DNA of 64,000 nucleotides. Origin: Tardibacter sp963781025. Its GTDB lineage: Bacteria > Pseudomonadota > Alphaproteobacteria > Sphingomonadales > Sphingomonadaceae. Positions 1 to 7,624 of the stretch are shown here, piece by piece. The stretch is from positions 2,232,001-2,296,000 of the forward strand of contig CAWADU010000003.1 of the NCBI GenBank assembly GCA_963781025.1. Direction: 5' to 3'. The stretch's first letter is position 1, and every line of letters begins with the position of its first letter. A program made the translations under genes and the position numbers. The notes below the pieces were generated by a model. The model ran no database searches and was not told where the DNA came from. It saw only the letters and a list, made by a program, of their open reading frames with translations.

Positions 1-8
1 ATTGACGA

Positions 9-1181
9 TTACAGGCGCTCGACGATCGTGACGTTGGCCTGACCAGCGCCTTCACAGATAGCCTCAAGCCCGAACCGTTCGTTGCGCCGCCGCAGGGCGT
101 TCACCAGCGTGACCATAAGTTTGGTCCCGGAGGCGCCGAGCGGATGGCCAAGCGACAGGCCGCCACCGCACACATTGAGACGGTCCGGATCGCTCTCCAG
201 AGCCTTCTGCCATGCAAGCGGCACCGACGCGAACGCCTCGTTGATCTCATAGAGGCCGATGTCGCTGATCGACATGCCAGATTTTTTGAGGGCTTTCTGC
301 GTTCCGATGATCGGGCCGTCCATCATCAGGACGGGGTCGCAGCCGACCACCGTCAAGTGATGGATCCGCGCGAGCGGCTCGACGCCCAGCGCCTTCAGGC
401 CCGCCTTGTTGACGACCATCAACCCCGACGCGCCGTCGCACATCTGGCTCGATATACCCGCCGTGGTCAGCTTCGCGCCGGGCAGGACGTTCAGCGCCTT
501 GATCTTTTCCAGGCTGGCATCGAAGCGAATGCCTTCGTCGACGATGTGCATTTCGGTCGAACCGTCCGCCGTGGTGATCTCGATCGGCACGATTTCGGAT
601 TCGAACTCGCCATTGCGCGTGGCGGCGGCCGCCCGCTGATGGCTCTGCAGCGCGAATTCTTCCAGCTCGTCTTTGGTCAGGCCATATTTATCGACCATCA
701 TCTCGGCGGCTACGAACTGGCTGAAGGCTACGCCGGGGTAGCGCCGTTCCATCTCGGTGCTGAGCGGCAGGCCCAGACCTTCGCGATACGGCAGCGTATA
801 GGCAAGGCCCATGGGCACGCGGGACATGCTTTCGACGCCGCCGGCGATGACGATGTCCATCGAACCCGACATGACGGCCTGCGCGGCGAAGTGAAGCGCC
901 TGCTGCGAAGAACCGCATTGCCGGTCGACGGTGGTCGCCGGGCAGGATTCGGGAAGCTTGGACGAAAGCACCGAGAAGCGCGCGACATTCGACGATTGCT
1001 GGCCGACCTGGCTCACGCAACCCATGATGACGTCGTCGATCAGCGCCGGATCGGCATCGGTGCGATCGAGAAGGTTGTCGATCACGCGTGACGCAAGGTC
1101 TGCGGGATGCCAGCCGCTCAGACGGCCGCCGCGCTTTCCGCCGGCGGTACGCGCACCGGCAACGATGAAGGCTTCGCTCAT
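9..1181 (-). CDS. Thiolase (acetyl-CoA acyltransferase), steroid-thiolase-like
   Basis: 390-residue thiolase that should cleave 3-ketoacyl-CoA with CoA in the last step of beta-oxidation, in the cytoplasm. Seen: nucleophilic Cys89 in the DRQCGSSQQA context, the NEAFASVPL motif, the GGGLSLGHPLGASG histidine block and a C-terminal CEGAGQANV cysteine block, so all catalytic elements are intact at the usual family length. The N-terminal pattern GKRGGRLSGWHP and GCVSQVGQQSSNVAR recalls, from memory only, the FadA5-type steroid side-chain thiolases of actinobacteria. It is the first gene after the shared operator-like site at 1242-1267. Thiolase is certain; the substrate is inference. Confidence 0.93.
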   Translation of the reverse strand: MSEAFIVAGARTAGGKRGGRLSGWHPADLASRVIDNLLDRTDADPALIDDVIMGCVSQVGQQSSNVARFSVLSSKLPESCPATTVDRQCGSSQQALHFAAQAVMSGSMDIVIAGGVESMSRVPMGLAYTLPYREGLGLPLSTEMERRYPGVAFSQFVAAEMMVDKYGLTKDELEEFALQSHQRAAAATRNGEFESEIVPIEITTADGSTEMHIVDEGIRFDASLEKIKALNVLPGAKLTTAGISSQMCDGASGLMVVNKAGLKALGVEPLARIHHLTVVGCDPVLMMDGPIIGTQKALKKSGMSISDIGLYEINEAFASVPLAWQKALESDPDRLNVCGGGLSLGHPLGASGTKLMVTLVNALRRRNERFGLEAICEGAGQANVTIVERL

Positions 1182-1241
1182 TCTATCAGTCTCCTGTTCG
1201 TGCAGATCGGCGTTGCGTCTCGGCGATGCGGGTCGACTCTG

Positions 1242-1267
1242 CCAATCGTTTTACAAAATGGTATGCC
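1242..1267 (-). promoter_or_regulatory. Operator-like element, copy 1
   Basis: Read on the minus strand: CATACC, then a core ATTTTGTAAAA, then TTGG. It lies 61 bases upstream of the thiolase start at 1181. It matches six other sites in this region (2468, 5874, 10239, 14675, 15802, 27433). Regulator unknown; the tandem TetR protein at 3484-4770 is the nearest candidate. Confidence 0.6.
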
Positions 1268-1272
1268 GTTTC

Positions 1273-2409
1273 CTAGACCGCCACACGCAGGTGCCGTTTT
1301 GTGTGGCGCTGCACGGCTGCGTCGTTGAGGCGCATGCCGATGCCGGGGCGGTCATATGGCTGGAGCCGTCCCTTGCTCACGCGGTCGAACGCACAGTCCT
1401 CGATAAGCCGATGCACCTGGTCGAATGGCCTGTCGGTCGGGAAGATCTCGACGTGATCGGCGCATGCAAAACCAAGGATGCAGTGTTCGTGCACCTCGGG
1501 ATGTTCATGGAATGACAGACGCATGCCAGCTGTGGCCGGGTCTTCCACCAGGTCCTTGACGGCTCCAACGCCGCCGATTGTCGTCGCGTCCAGACGCAGG
1601 ACGTCGAGAGCGCCCGATTGGGCCAGTCTGCGAAGATCGTCCGGGCGGGTGGATTTATCGCCGCAACCCAGTGGCGCGGTGGCGAAGGATTTCAGTGCGA
1701 CATAACCCTCGACGTTGGTCCGCGGGAAGGGGTCCTCGATCCAGGCGATGCCGAATTCCTCGACGCGCGCGACCAGATCGCGCTTTTCTTCCGCGTTCGT
1801 CCACGACCAGGCGAAATCCAGCACCAGCTTGGGCGCGGGTCCCGCCAGGCTCCGGAAAAGCGCAAGGCGGCAAGTCAGTTCCTCGATGTCGCGATAGTGG
1901 CCCGCCTCGATCTTGATCAGCTCATAGCCCTCTTCGACCCGGGCGGCGAGGCGTTCCACAAACGCGTCATCGGTTTCCTCGGGCAGCCCATAGCCTTCGA
2001 CGATCTGCACGGGAAGGTCGCGACCCTCGCCGCCAAGCGAGCGCCATAGCGGCACGCCCTCGGCCTGGGCGCGAAGAGACTGCAGGCAGATTTCCACCGC
2101 CGACCATGCGCGGCCGATCGCGCCGTCGAATTCCATGGCGGTCAGTTGCAACTTCAGTTCGGCAACCCGCGCGTCCAAATCGATGGCGCTCTTGCCAAGC
2201 AGGCGCGGGGCGAGGACCTCTGCCACCACCACATCGAGCGGGGAACCGCGCGTCTGGGTCACGCAATCGGCAACGAGCCCGTCGCGGGTGCGAACGCGGA
2301 CCGCGAGATGGGAACGTTCCCTCAACAGGAAATTACCGAGGTCGATAGGGTGTGGAAGTGGTACGGTGCACGCCCACGTCTCGATTTCGGTAATGGCGTT
2401 GCCGACCAT
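1273..2409 (-). CDS. Enolase-superfamily (mandelate racemase/muconate lactonizing) enzyme, probable sugar-acid dehydratase
   Basis: 378 residues with the two-domain enolase-superfamily layout. Metal ligands appear as D198 (VLDFAWSW), E225 (WIEDPFP) and D251 (GCGDKST). K166 sits in IKIEAGH where the family's catalytic Lys is usual, followed by an x-Glu rather than the common K-x-K, and H301/H303 occur in SFHEHPE. Such enzymes abstract the alpha-proton of a carboxylate, most often to dehydrate a sugar acid. It is divergent from an SMP-30 lactonase at 2554, which would supply an aldonate. In the known alternative L-rhamnose pathway of Sphingomonas the aldonate dehydratase belongs to this superfamily. 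The substrate cannot be read from sequence. Confidence 0.82.
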   Translation of the reverse strand: MVGNAITEIETWACTVPLPHPIDLGNFLLRERSHLAVRVRTRDGLVADCVTQTRGSPLDVVVAEVLAPRLLGKSAIDLDARVAELKLQLTAMEFDGAIGRAWSAVEICLQSLRAQAEGVPLWRSLGGEGRDLPVQIVEGYGLPEETDDAFVERLAARVEEGYELIKIEAGHYRDIEELTCRLALFRSLAGPAPKLVLDFAWSWTNAEEKRDLVARVEEFGIAWIEDPFPRTNVEGYVALKSFATAPLGCGDKSTRPDDLRRLAQSGALDVLRLDATTIGGVGAVKDLVEDPATAGMRLSFHEHPEVHEHCILGFACADHVEIFPTDRPFDQVHRLIEDCAFDRVSKGRLQPYDRPGIGMRLNDAAVQRHTKRHLRVAV

Positions 2410-2433
2410 GTTTGTTAGTGCTTCCGCTGCGTT

Positions 2434-2450
2434 GCTTAAATTGGTTAAGC
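2434..2450. promoter_or_regulatory. Inverted repeat in the divergent lactonase/dehydratase promoter region
   Basis: Perfect 6-base arms GCTTAA and TTAAGC around a 5-base spacer, between the starts at 2409 (minus) and 2554 (plus). It is separate from the shared element just downstream at 2468-2491. Possible binding site; chance is not excluded at this length. Confidence 0.35.
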
Positions 2451-2467
2451 GGACTTTCTATGATCCG

Positions 2468-2491
2468 CCTGTTGATTTAGAAAATGGGTAC
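2468..2491 (-). promoter_or_regulatory. Operator-like element, copy 2
   Basis: Minus-strand reading TACCCATTTTCTAAAT followed by CAGG. It closely resembles copy 3 (TACCCATTTTCAAAAT, then CGG). It is 59 bases from the dehydratase-like gene start and 63 bases from the lactonase start, so one site could control both divergent genes. Confidence 0.5.
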
Positions 2492-2553
2492 GTGGGATAA
2501 GAAGTCAACAAGATTCTTTGGCCCAAGGATTCTTTGGCACGGGAGGTTGCGGA

Positions 2554-3435
2554 ATGGGTGATTACAATGTGCGCCGGCTCGCTAGCGGGTTTTCTTTCCT
2601 GGAAGGGCCGCGCTGGAGGGACGGGCGCCTCCACGTTTCGGACTTCTACACCCACCGGGTGCTCGCCTTTGATGAAGATGGCGGTCACGAGACGCTTTTC
2701 AGCGTGCCCAATCAACCATCGGGCCTGGGCTTTTTGCCCGATGGATCGATGCTCGTCGTCTCCATGATCGACAGGCGGGTCAAGCGTTGGGCCGATGGCC
2801 GGTTGGAGGACTACGCCGACCTTCACGATGCCGCTCCGTTTCACTGCAATGACATGTGGGTGGACGACGCGGGTGTCGCCTATGTCGGCAATTTCGGCTG
2901 GAACCCCGCCTCGGGAACCCCGATCCCGACAACGCAATTGGTGGTTGTGCGGCCCGATGGAAGCGTTTCCGCCGAGGGCGGCGACCTGGTCTTTCCGAAC
3001 GGGATCGTGAAAACGCCGGACGGGCGGCTGCTCGTGGCTGAAACATTCGCGGGCCGGATCAGCCAGTTTGATATCGGCGCGGACGGAACGCTCACCAACC
3101 AGCGCGTCTGGGCGGACCTTTCGGGCCGGGTACATCGTTCGGTCGATGAGGCCGTCGCCAGTGGAGACATCTTGCCCGACGGCATCGCGCTCGATTCGGA
3201 AGGGGCGCTCTGGGTCGGCGACGCGGGTGGCCATGCGGCTTTGCGGATCGCCGAGGGCGGTCGCATTTTGGAGCGCGTCGATATCGGCGACTTGACGGCA
3301 TTTGCCGTCGCCCTTGGCGGCGAAGACGGGCGGACCCTGTTCATATGCGCATCGCCGCCGCTCCTAAGCCATGAGCCTAGCGAGGATCTGCTGGCGGAAT
3401 TGCTGAGCTGCCGCGTTGCGGTGCCGGGCGTCTAG
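2554..3435 (+). CDS. SMP-30/gluconolactonase-family lactonase
   Basis: 293 residues from the ATG at 2554, preferred over an upstream in-frame TTG (2518) because GGGAGG lies 7 bases before it. Six-bladed SMP-30 propeller: metal ligands of the family are visible as E17 (FLEGPRW), N149 (FPNGIV) and D209 (LPDGIALDSEG), with FHCNDMWVDDAG in between. These enzymes hydrolyse sugar-acid lactones to aldonates, normally after a sugar dehydrogenase. It is divergent from the enolase-superfamily dehydratase and lies in the same regulon as SDRs and a 2,4-diketo-acid hydrolase, which fits step 2 of a non-phosphorylative sugar pathway. The substrate is inferred, not seen. Confidence 0.85.
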   Translation: MGDYNVRRLASGFSFLEGPRWRDGRLHVSDFYTHRVLAFDEDGGHETLFSVPNQPSGLGFLPDGSMLVVSMIDRRVKRWADGRLEDYADLHDAAPFHCNDMWVDDAGVAYVGNFGWNPASGTPIPTTQLVVVRPDGSVSAEGGDLVFPNGIVKTPDGRLLVAETFAGRISQFDIGADGTLTNQRVWADLSGRVHRSVDEAVASGDILPDGIALDSEGALWVGDAGGHAALRIAEGGRILERVDIGDLTAFAVALGGEDGRTLFICASPPLLSHEPSEDLLAELLSCRVAVPGV

Positions 3436-3483
3436 CCCGCCCGCCCGGCGCTCCTTGATCGCCATGACGCGGCGAGGATCAGA

Positions 3484-4770
3484 TCAGGGGGCCAGCAAGC
3501 CGCAGAGCGCCGGCCGGACGTAGAGTTGAGCGATCTCGGACTGGCGCACGCTTTGCAGCCACGCGGGCAATTCCGCGGCCGAGTTGATCGCCACCATGAT
3601 CAGGTTGCCGCCAATCAGCGGATCGATCGGCCGGATCGAACCTTCGGCGATGCCATCGCTGATCATTCCGGCGAAGCGATTGGTCACCAGTTCCCATTCG
3701 CGCGTGATCGCGGGCGCCGCACCGGGTGGCAGGGCATAAAGCGCTGCGTCGCGCAGCAGCGGACCGTATCTCGAAAGTTGAAGTTCGCCCAGCGCTGCGG
3801 AGGCGGACGTCAGCCGCTGCCATTCGTTGCCGTCGAGGGCCGATGCCGTCATCTGCACCTGGGTCAGCAGCCCCAGGGTCCGTTCAAAGCAGCGGACCAC
3901 CACGTCATCCTTGGCCTCGTTGTGATGGTAGAATGCGCCCTTGGATACATTGAGGCGGGCGGAAATTTTTTCGACGGAGGCGCCGCGATAGCCTTCCTCG
4001 TTGATCAACTGTGTCGCGGCGATCAAAAATGCCTCGCGTGCCGGGGATTCGGTCGATGGCAGGAATTCCGGCAGCGGCAACGGATTCCAGGGCATGGCGG
4101 GGTCGGTGGACATGCCGTTGAACAGGATATCCAGCGTTCGCTCGAAGTTGCGGGTGTAATCCCGCGCCTCCTTGCTATGAATCCAGCTCGACAGGGAAAG
4201 CGTCAGCTGGAGCAGCAGGGCCGTCCGGGCGATGCGTGTATGCTGGTCCATCCACGCCAGTTCCGGTGTGTCGAAAACCTCACGCATCCGCTTGAACAGC
4301 TGAACGACCGCGCTGACGCCGTGTTCGTAGTTGGACTCGCTGAGCGCGCGAACCTCGGCGAAGGTGGCCAGGGGAGCGGCGCCCAGAATGTTCACGTCGC
4401 TGACCAACTGCGTATAATTCAGCAGGAAATCCGCGACGCGGTCCTTGGCCGTTTTCTTGGTGAGAGCGCCGGCCAGCAGTTGTTCAAGCTTGGAGACGGT
4501 GCGAAGGATGCAGGCGCTTGCAAGGTCGTCTTTCTTGGGAAAATAATAGGCGACGCCCTGGGTGATCAGGCCGGCCTTCTTGGCGACTTCGGCAAGGGTG
4601 AACCCCTTCAGTCCGCGCTGGTTCAGTATTTGGGTTGCAGCGACGATGAGTTCTTCTTGCTTGCGTTCAAAGCGCTGGGTGCTGGCCTTGCGTCCTCCCG
4701 CGGCTACGGGCTGGCCGGCGGGGCTGCTGGATTGCCCGTTAGCGTTAACTGCTTTGATCCCCATGGTCAT
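3484..4770 (-). CDS. Tandem TetR-family transcriptional regulator (two fused TetR units)
   Basis: 428 residues, twice a normal TetR. Two separate TetR helix-turn-helix units are visible. Unit 1 is at about residues 38-90 (LIVAATQILNQRG, then FTLAEVAKKAGLITQGVAYYF). Unit 2 is at about residues 244-297 (FLIAATQLINEEGYRG, then SVEKISARLNVSKGAFYHH). Each is followed by an all-helical ligand domain. One chain therefore carries the DNA-binding and ligand parts of a dimer, or four heads in a dimer. It is the only regulator found in the catabolic region and so the first candidate to bind the repeated ATACC element. Start at ATG 4770; ATG 4764 is equally possible. Confidence 0.9.
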   Translation of the reverse strand: MTMGIKAVNANGQSSSPAGQPVAAGGRKASTQRFERKQEELIVAATQILNQRGLKGFTLAEVAKKAGLITQGVAYYFPKKDDLASACILRTVSKLEQLLAGALTKKTAKDRVADFLLNYTQLVSDVNILGAAPLATFAEVRALSESNYEHGVSAVVQLFKRMREVFDTPELAWMDQHTRIARTALLLQLTLSLSSWIHSKEARDYTRNFERTLDILFNGMSTDPAMPWNPLPLPEFLPSTESPAREAFLIAATQLINEEGYRGASVEKISARLNVSKGAFYHHNEAKDDVVVRCFERTLGLLTQVQMTASALDGNEWQRLTSASAALGELQLSRYGPLLRDAALYALPPGAAPAITREWELVTNRFAGMISDGIAEGSIRPIDPLIGGNLIMVAINSAAELPAWLQSVRQSEIAQLYVRPALCGLLAP

Positions 4771-4792
4771 CCCAGGATGTTTGGTGATAGTA

Positions 4793-4803
4793 GTAAAGCT
4801 TAC
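4793..4803. promoter_or_regulatory. Short dyad upstream of the tandem TetR gene
   Basis: GTAA and TTAC arms around AGC, 23 bases before the regulator's start codon. It could be an autoregulatory half-site. It does not match the ATACC element. Short enough to occur by chance. Confidence 0.2.
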
Positions 4804-5003
4804 CGAATTGTCCGCGAAGCCTCAAGAAGTTCCGCTGTGCACCGCAACAACTTGGGCCGGCATCGCCGAGGACGGCATGGGCGGATGGTTGCGTCCATGC
4901 CAGGCGCGCATGCGCAGGCCGATCCAGGCCATCCGCGATATACGCGGTCCGGAAAGGGGTCAGGTCCGCGCCCGCGATCACGCGGCAGACGGCCCGGCCG
5001 ACA

Positions 5004-5783
5004 TTATGAGAGCGCCCATCCGCCATCGATAATGATCATATCGCCAGTGTGATAAGCCGAAGCATCCGATGTCAGGTAAACGCCGATGCCGCCGAAATCT
5101 TCCGGCTGGCCCCAGCGCTTGGTCGGCACGCGCGGGATGATGCGCTCAACGAACACTGGCACGTGCTCGACGTGTCGCGTCATTTCCGTCAGGATCCAGC
5201 CCGGAAGGAGCGCATTTGCTCGAATCCCATAGGGTGCGAATTCGACCGCGCAGCCCTTGATCATCGACAATATGGCGCCCTTCGATGCCGCATAGGCTTG
5301 ATTGCCCGCCGCGCCGTTGTGCGTGGCAAGGCTTGAAACCGCCACCAGCGAGCCGCCGGGATCGCCGGCCTTGGCGCGCTCCATCATGTGGCGGGAAGCC
5401 TCGCGCAAGGTCCAGAACGTGCCTTCCAGGTTGACGTTAATCACCTTGCGGAACGTGTCGGTGGGAAAAACGGGAAACGGAGATTCTCCGCCGATGCCGG
5501 CGCTGGTGAAAACCGCGTCCAGCCGGCCGTGTTCTTCTATCGCGGCGGCGACGCCGTCGATCACCTGCTGTTCGTACGCAACATCGACCTGACGCGTCGT
5601 CACCTTACCGCCGTGCCTGGCAAGCAGTTCCTGCGCCCGCGCGTTCTTCTCGGCATTCCTGCCCCAGATCTCGACCGCGCCGCCAGCTTGGGCGATGCCT
5701 TCCGCCAGTCCGAAGCCGATGCCGCTGTTGCCGCCTGTGATCAGCGCTACCTTGCCGCGGAGGTCGAACGGTTTGTATGACAA
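5004..5783 (-). CDS. SDR-family NAD(P)-dependent oxidoreductase (SDR 1)
   Basis: 259-residue classical short-chain dehydrogenase. Rossmann motif TGGNSGIG sits near residue 16, SAGIGG replaces the usual NNAG, the catalytic Ser is in VAVSSLATH, and YAASK carries the catalytic Tyr and Lys. C-terminal TGDMIIIDGG is typical. It starts at TTG 5783 with GGGGATGAG just upstream. It probably oxidises a hydroxyl to a ketone on a sugar acid or an acyl chain. It lies upstream of the tandem TetR gene on the same strand and is divergent from the aldehyde dehydrogenase at 6152. Operator-like copy 3 lies 91 bases before its start. Confidence 0.88.
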   Translation of the reverse strand: MSYKPFDLRGKVALITGGNSGIGFGLAEGIAQAGGAVEIWGRNAEKNARAQELLARHGGKVTTRQVDVAYEQQVIDGVAAAIEEHGRLDAVFTSAGIGGESPFPVFPTDTFRKVINVNLEGTFWTLREASRHMMERAKAGDPGGSLVAVSSLATHNGAAGNQAYAASKGAILSMIKGCAVEFAPYGIRANALLPGWILTEMTRHVEHVPVFVERIIPRVPTKRWGQPEDFGGIGVYLTSDASAYHTGDMIIIDGGWALS

Positions 5784-5873
5784 ATCTCATCCCCATCTGT
5801 CGCAGAACGCCCACGACCAACCAAGTCGAACGCCGCATCTTCCAAAGAGATAAGGCTACCGGCCCCGTCAGGC

Positions 5874-5896
5874 AATACCCATTTTCAAAATTGCGG
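5874..5896 (+). promoter_or_regulatory. Operator-like element, copy 3
   Basis: AATACCC, core ATTTTCAAAAT, then GCGG. The core ATTTTCAAAAT is close to a perfect dyad. It is 91 bases from the SDR 1 start and 256 bases from the aldehyde dehydrogenase start. Confidence 0.55.
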
Positions 5897-6035
5897 CGCG
5901 GCCGCCTGTTGGGCCCGAGACTGACAAACCCGCCGGAAGTCTTCCATTCCAGCGCCGATCGATGGGTTTGCGATCAAATCCCGTTCCGGTTTCTTTGCAA
6001 TATCTTGGCATCCGCAATTCAAAAAAATTTGTTAT

Positions 6036-6049
6036 TCCGTATGGACGGA
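6036..6049. promoter_or_regulatory. Short inverted repeat upstream of the aldehyde dehydrogenase
   Basis: TCCGT and ACGGA around ATGG, 103 bases before the start at 6152. Possible second regulator site in this divergent region. Weak evidence on length alone. Confidence 0.25.
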
Positions 6050-6151
6050 TGGCGGTGCTTTGAGCGACAAGGGGTGCTCGCCGCTTCATAACGACAACAG
6101 AGTGTGCCGACGCTTCAAGAGCGCGCACCGTGACGTAGGAGACCTCGACCC

Positions 6152-7585
6152 ATGAGGGATTGTGTAAAATTTTATATCGACGGTCAGTGGGTAGACCCCG
6201 CGACGCCCAAGACGCTTGAAGTCATCAACCCGGCAACCGAGGAGGTCGCCGGCCTTATCTCGATGGGAAGCGCGGTCGACGTCGATCGGGCGGTGCAGGC
6301 CGCGCGCCGCGCTTTCGAAAGCTTTTCGCGCACCTCGCGGGAAGAGCGCCTGGCGCTGCTCGACCGGATCGTCGAAGCATATGCGGCGCGATATGACGAC
6401 ATCGCCGCAGCCATAACCGAGGAAATGGGCGCGCCTGCCGGGCTTTCGAAAATGGCCCAGGCCGCGATGGGACCGGCGCATCTTCGCACCGCCGCGCAAA
6501 TTCTGCGCGACTACAAGTTCGAGGAAGATCGCGGTCCGACCCGCCTCCTTAAGGAACCCATCGGCGTTTGCGGGTTCATCACGCCGTGGAACTGGCCGGT
6601 GAACCAGATCGCGGCCAAGGTCGCCCCGGCACTCGCGGTCGGCTGCACCATGATTTTGAAACCGTCCGAGATCGCACCGTTCAGCGGCTATATCTGGACC
6701 GAGATCATGGATGCGGCGGGCGTCCCGGCGGGCGTCTTCAACCTCGTCAACGGCGACGGGCCGAGTGTTGGCGCCGCCATCAGCGGCCACCCGGGCGTGG
6801 ACATGGTTTCCTTCACCGGCTCCACCCGGGCGGGGATCGAAGTTGCCCGCAGCGCAGCGCCGACGGTCAAGCGCGTGCATCAGGAACTGGGCGGCAAAAG
6901 CCCCAACATCCTGCTCGACGATGCCGATTTCAACGCCATGGTTCCCGGCAGCGTCGGCACGGTGATGATGAATTCCGGCCAGTCCTGCAATGCGCCGACC
7001 AGAATGTTCGTGCCACGGCAGAAGATGGACGAGGTCATCGCAACGGCCAAGGCAACCGCCGAGGCGATCGTCGTCGGCGATCCGAAGGGCGGTGCCAACA
7101 TGGGCCCTGTCGTGTCGGAAGCGCAATGGAACAAGATCCAGAAGCTGATCGAGGCGGGCATCAAGGAAGGCGCGACGCTTGTTACCGGCGGCCTCGGCAA
7201 GCCCGAGGGGCTGGAAAAAGGCTATTACGTCAAGCCCACCATCTTTGCGAACGTGACCAATGACATGACGATCGCTCGCGAAGAGATCTTCGGTCCGGTG
7301 CTGTCGATCCTTGCCTATGACGATGTCGATCAGGTGGTCGAACTGGCCAATCAGACCGAATATGGTCTGGCGGCTTATGTTGCCGGCGCCGATATGGACC
7401 GGGCCCGTTCGGTCGCCGGGCGGCTCAGGGCCGGACAGGTCAACATCAACGGCGCGCCCGCCGACCTGCTCGCGCCATTCGGCGGTTACAAGCAGTCAGG
7501 CAATGGCCGCGAATGGGGCGATCACGCCTTCGCCGAATTCCTCGAGGTGAAAGCCGTGCTGGGTTATTCGCCCAAGGCTGCTTAA
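6152..7585 (+). CDS. NAD(P)-dependent aldehyde dehydrogenase
   Basis: 477-residue ALDH-superfamily enzyme that oxidises an aldehyde to the carboxylate. Seen: the cofactor-loop motif FITPWNWPVNQ (about residues 142-152), FTGSTRAG near 221, general base E245 in ELGGKSPN, nucleophile C279 in NSGQSCN, and the C-terminal PFGGYKQSGNGRE. Length and all catalytic residues are normal. In a diketo-hydrolase L-rhamnose or L-fucose route an ALDH would handle lactaldehyde; in side-chain degradation it could make the acid for CoA ligation. The sequence does not decide between these. It is transcribed divergently from SDR 1. Confidence 0.92.
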   Translation: MRDCVKFYIDGQWVDPATPKTLEVINPATEEVAGLISMGSAVDVDRAVQAARRAFESFSRTSREERLALLDRIVEAYAARYDDIAAAITEEMGAPAGLSKMAQAAMGPAHLRTAAQILRDYKFEEDRGPTRLLKEPIGVCGFITPWNWPVNQIAAKVAPALAVGCTMILKPSEIAPFSGYIWTEIMDAAGVPAGVFNLVNGDGPSVGAAISGHPGVDMVSFTGSTRAGIEVARSAAPTVKRVHQELGGKSPNILLDDADFNAMVPGSVGTVMMNSGQSCNAPTRMFVPRQKMDEVIATAKATAEAIVVGDPKGGANMGPVVSEAQWNKIQKLIEAGIKEGATLVTGGLGKPEGLEKGYYVKPTIFANVTNDMTIAREEIFGPVLSILAYDDVDQVVELANQTEYGLAAYVAGADMDRARSVAGRLRAGQVNINGAPADLLAPFGGYKQSGNGREWGDHAFAEFLEVKAVLGYSPKAA

Positions 7586-7624
7586 CCGCGCAAGCCGGAG
7601 CCCGCTGGCGCCGCGAGGGCGGCG

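Larger units (their letters stand above)
5784..6151. other. Divergent intergenic region, SDR 1 / aldehyde dehydrogenase
   Basis: 368 bases with no credible gene. It holds operator-like copy 3 (5874-5896), an A/T-rich stretch near 6015-6035 and the short TCCGT/ACGGA dyad at 6036-6049. Promoters for both flanking genes must lie here. Confidence 0.6.

Noticed and set aside
3526..5052. 508-codon plus-strand frame opposite the tandem TetR gene
   Set aside because: The TetR helix-turn-helix units on the minus strand are unmistakable; the antisense product has no recognisable domain.
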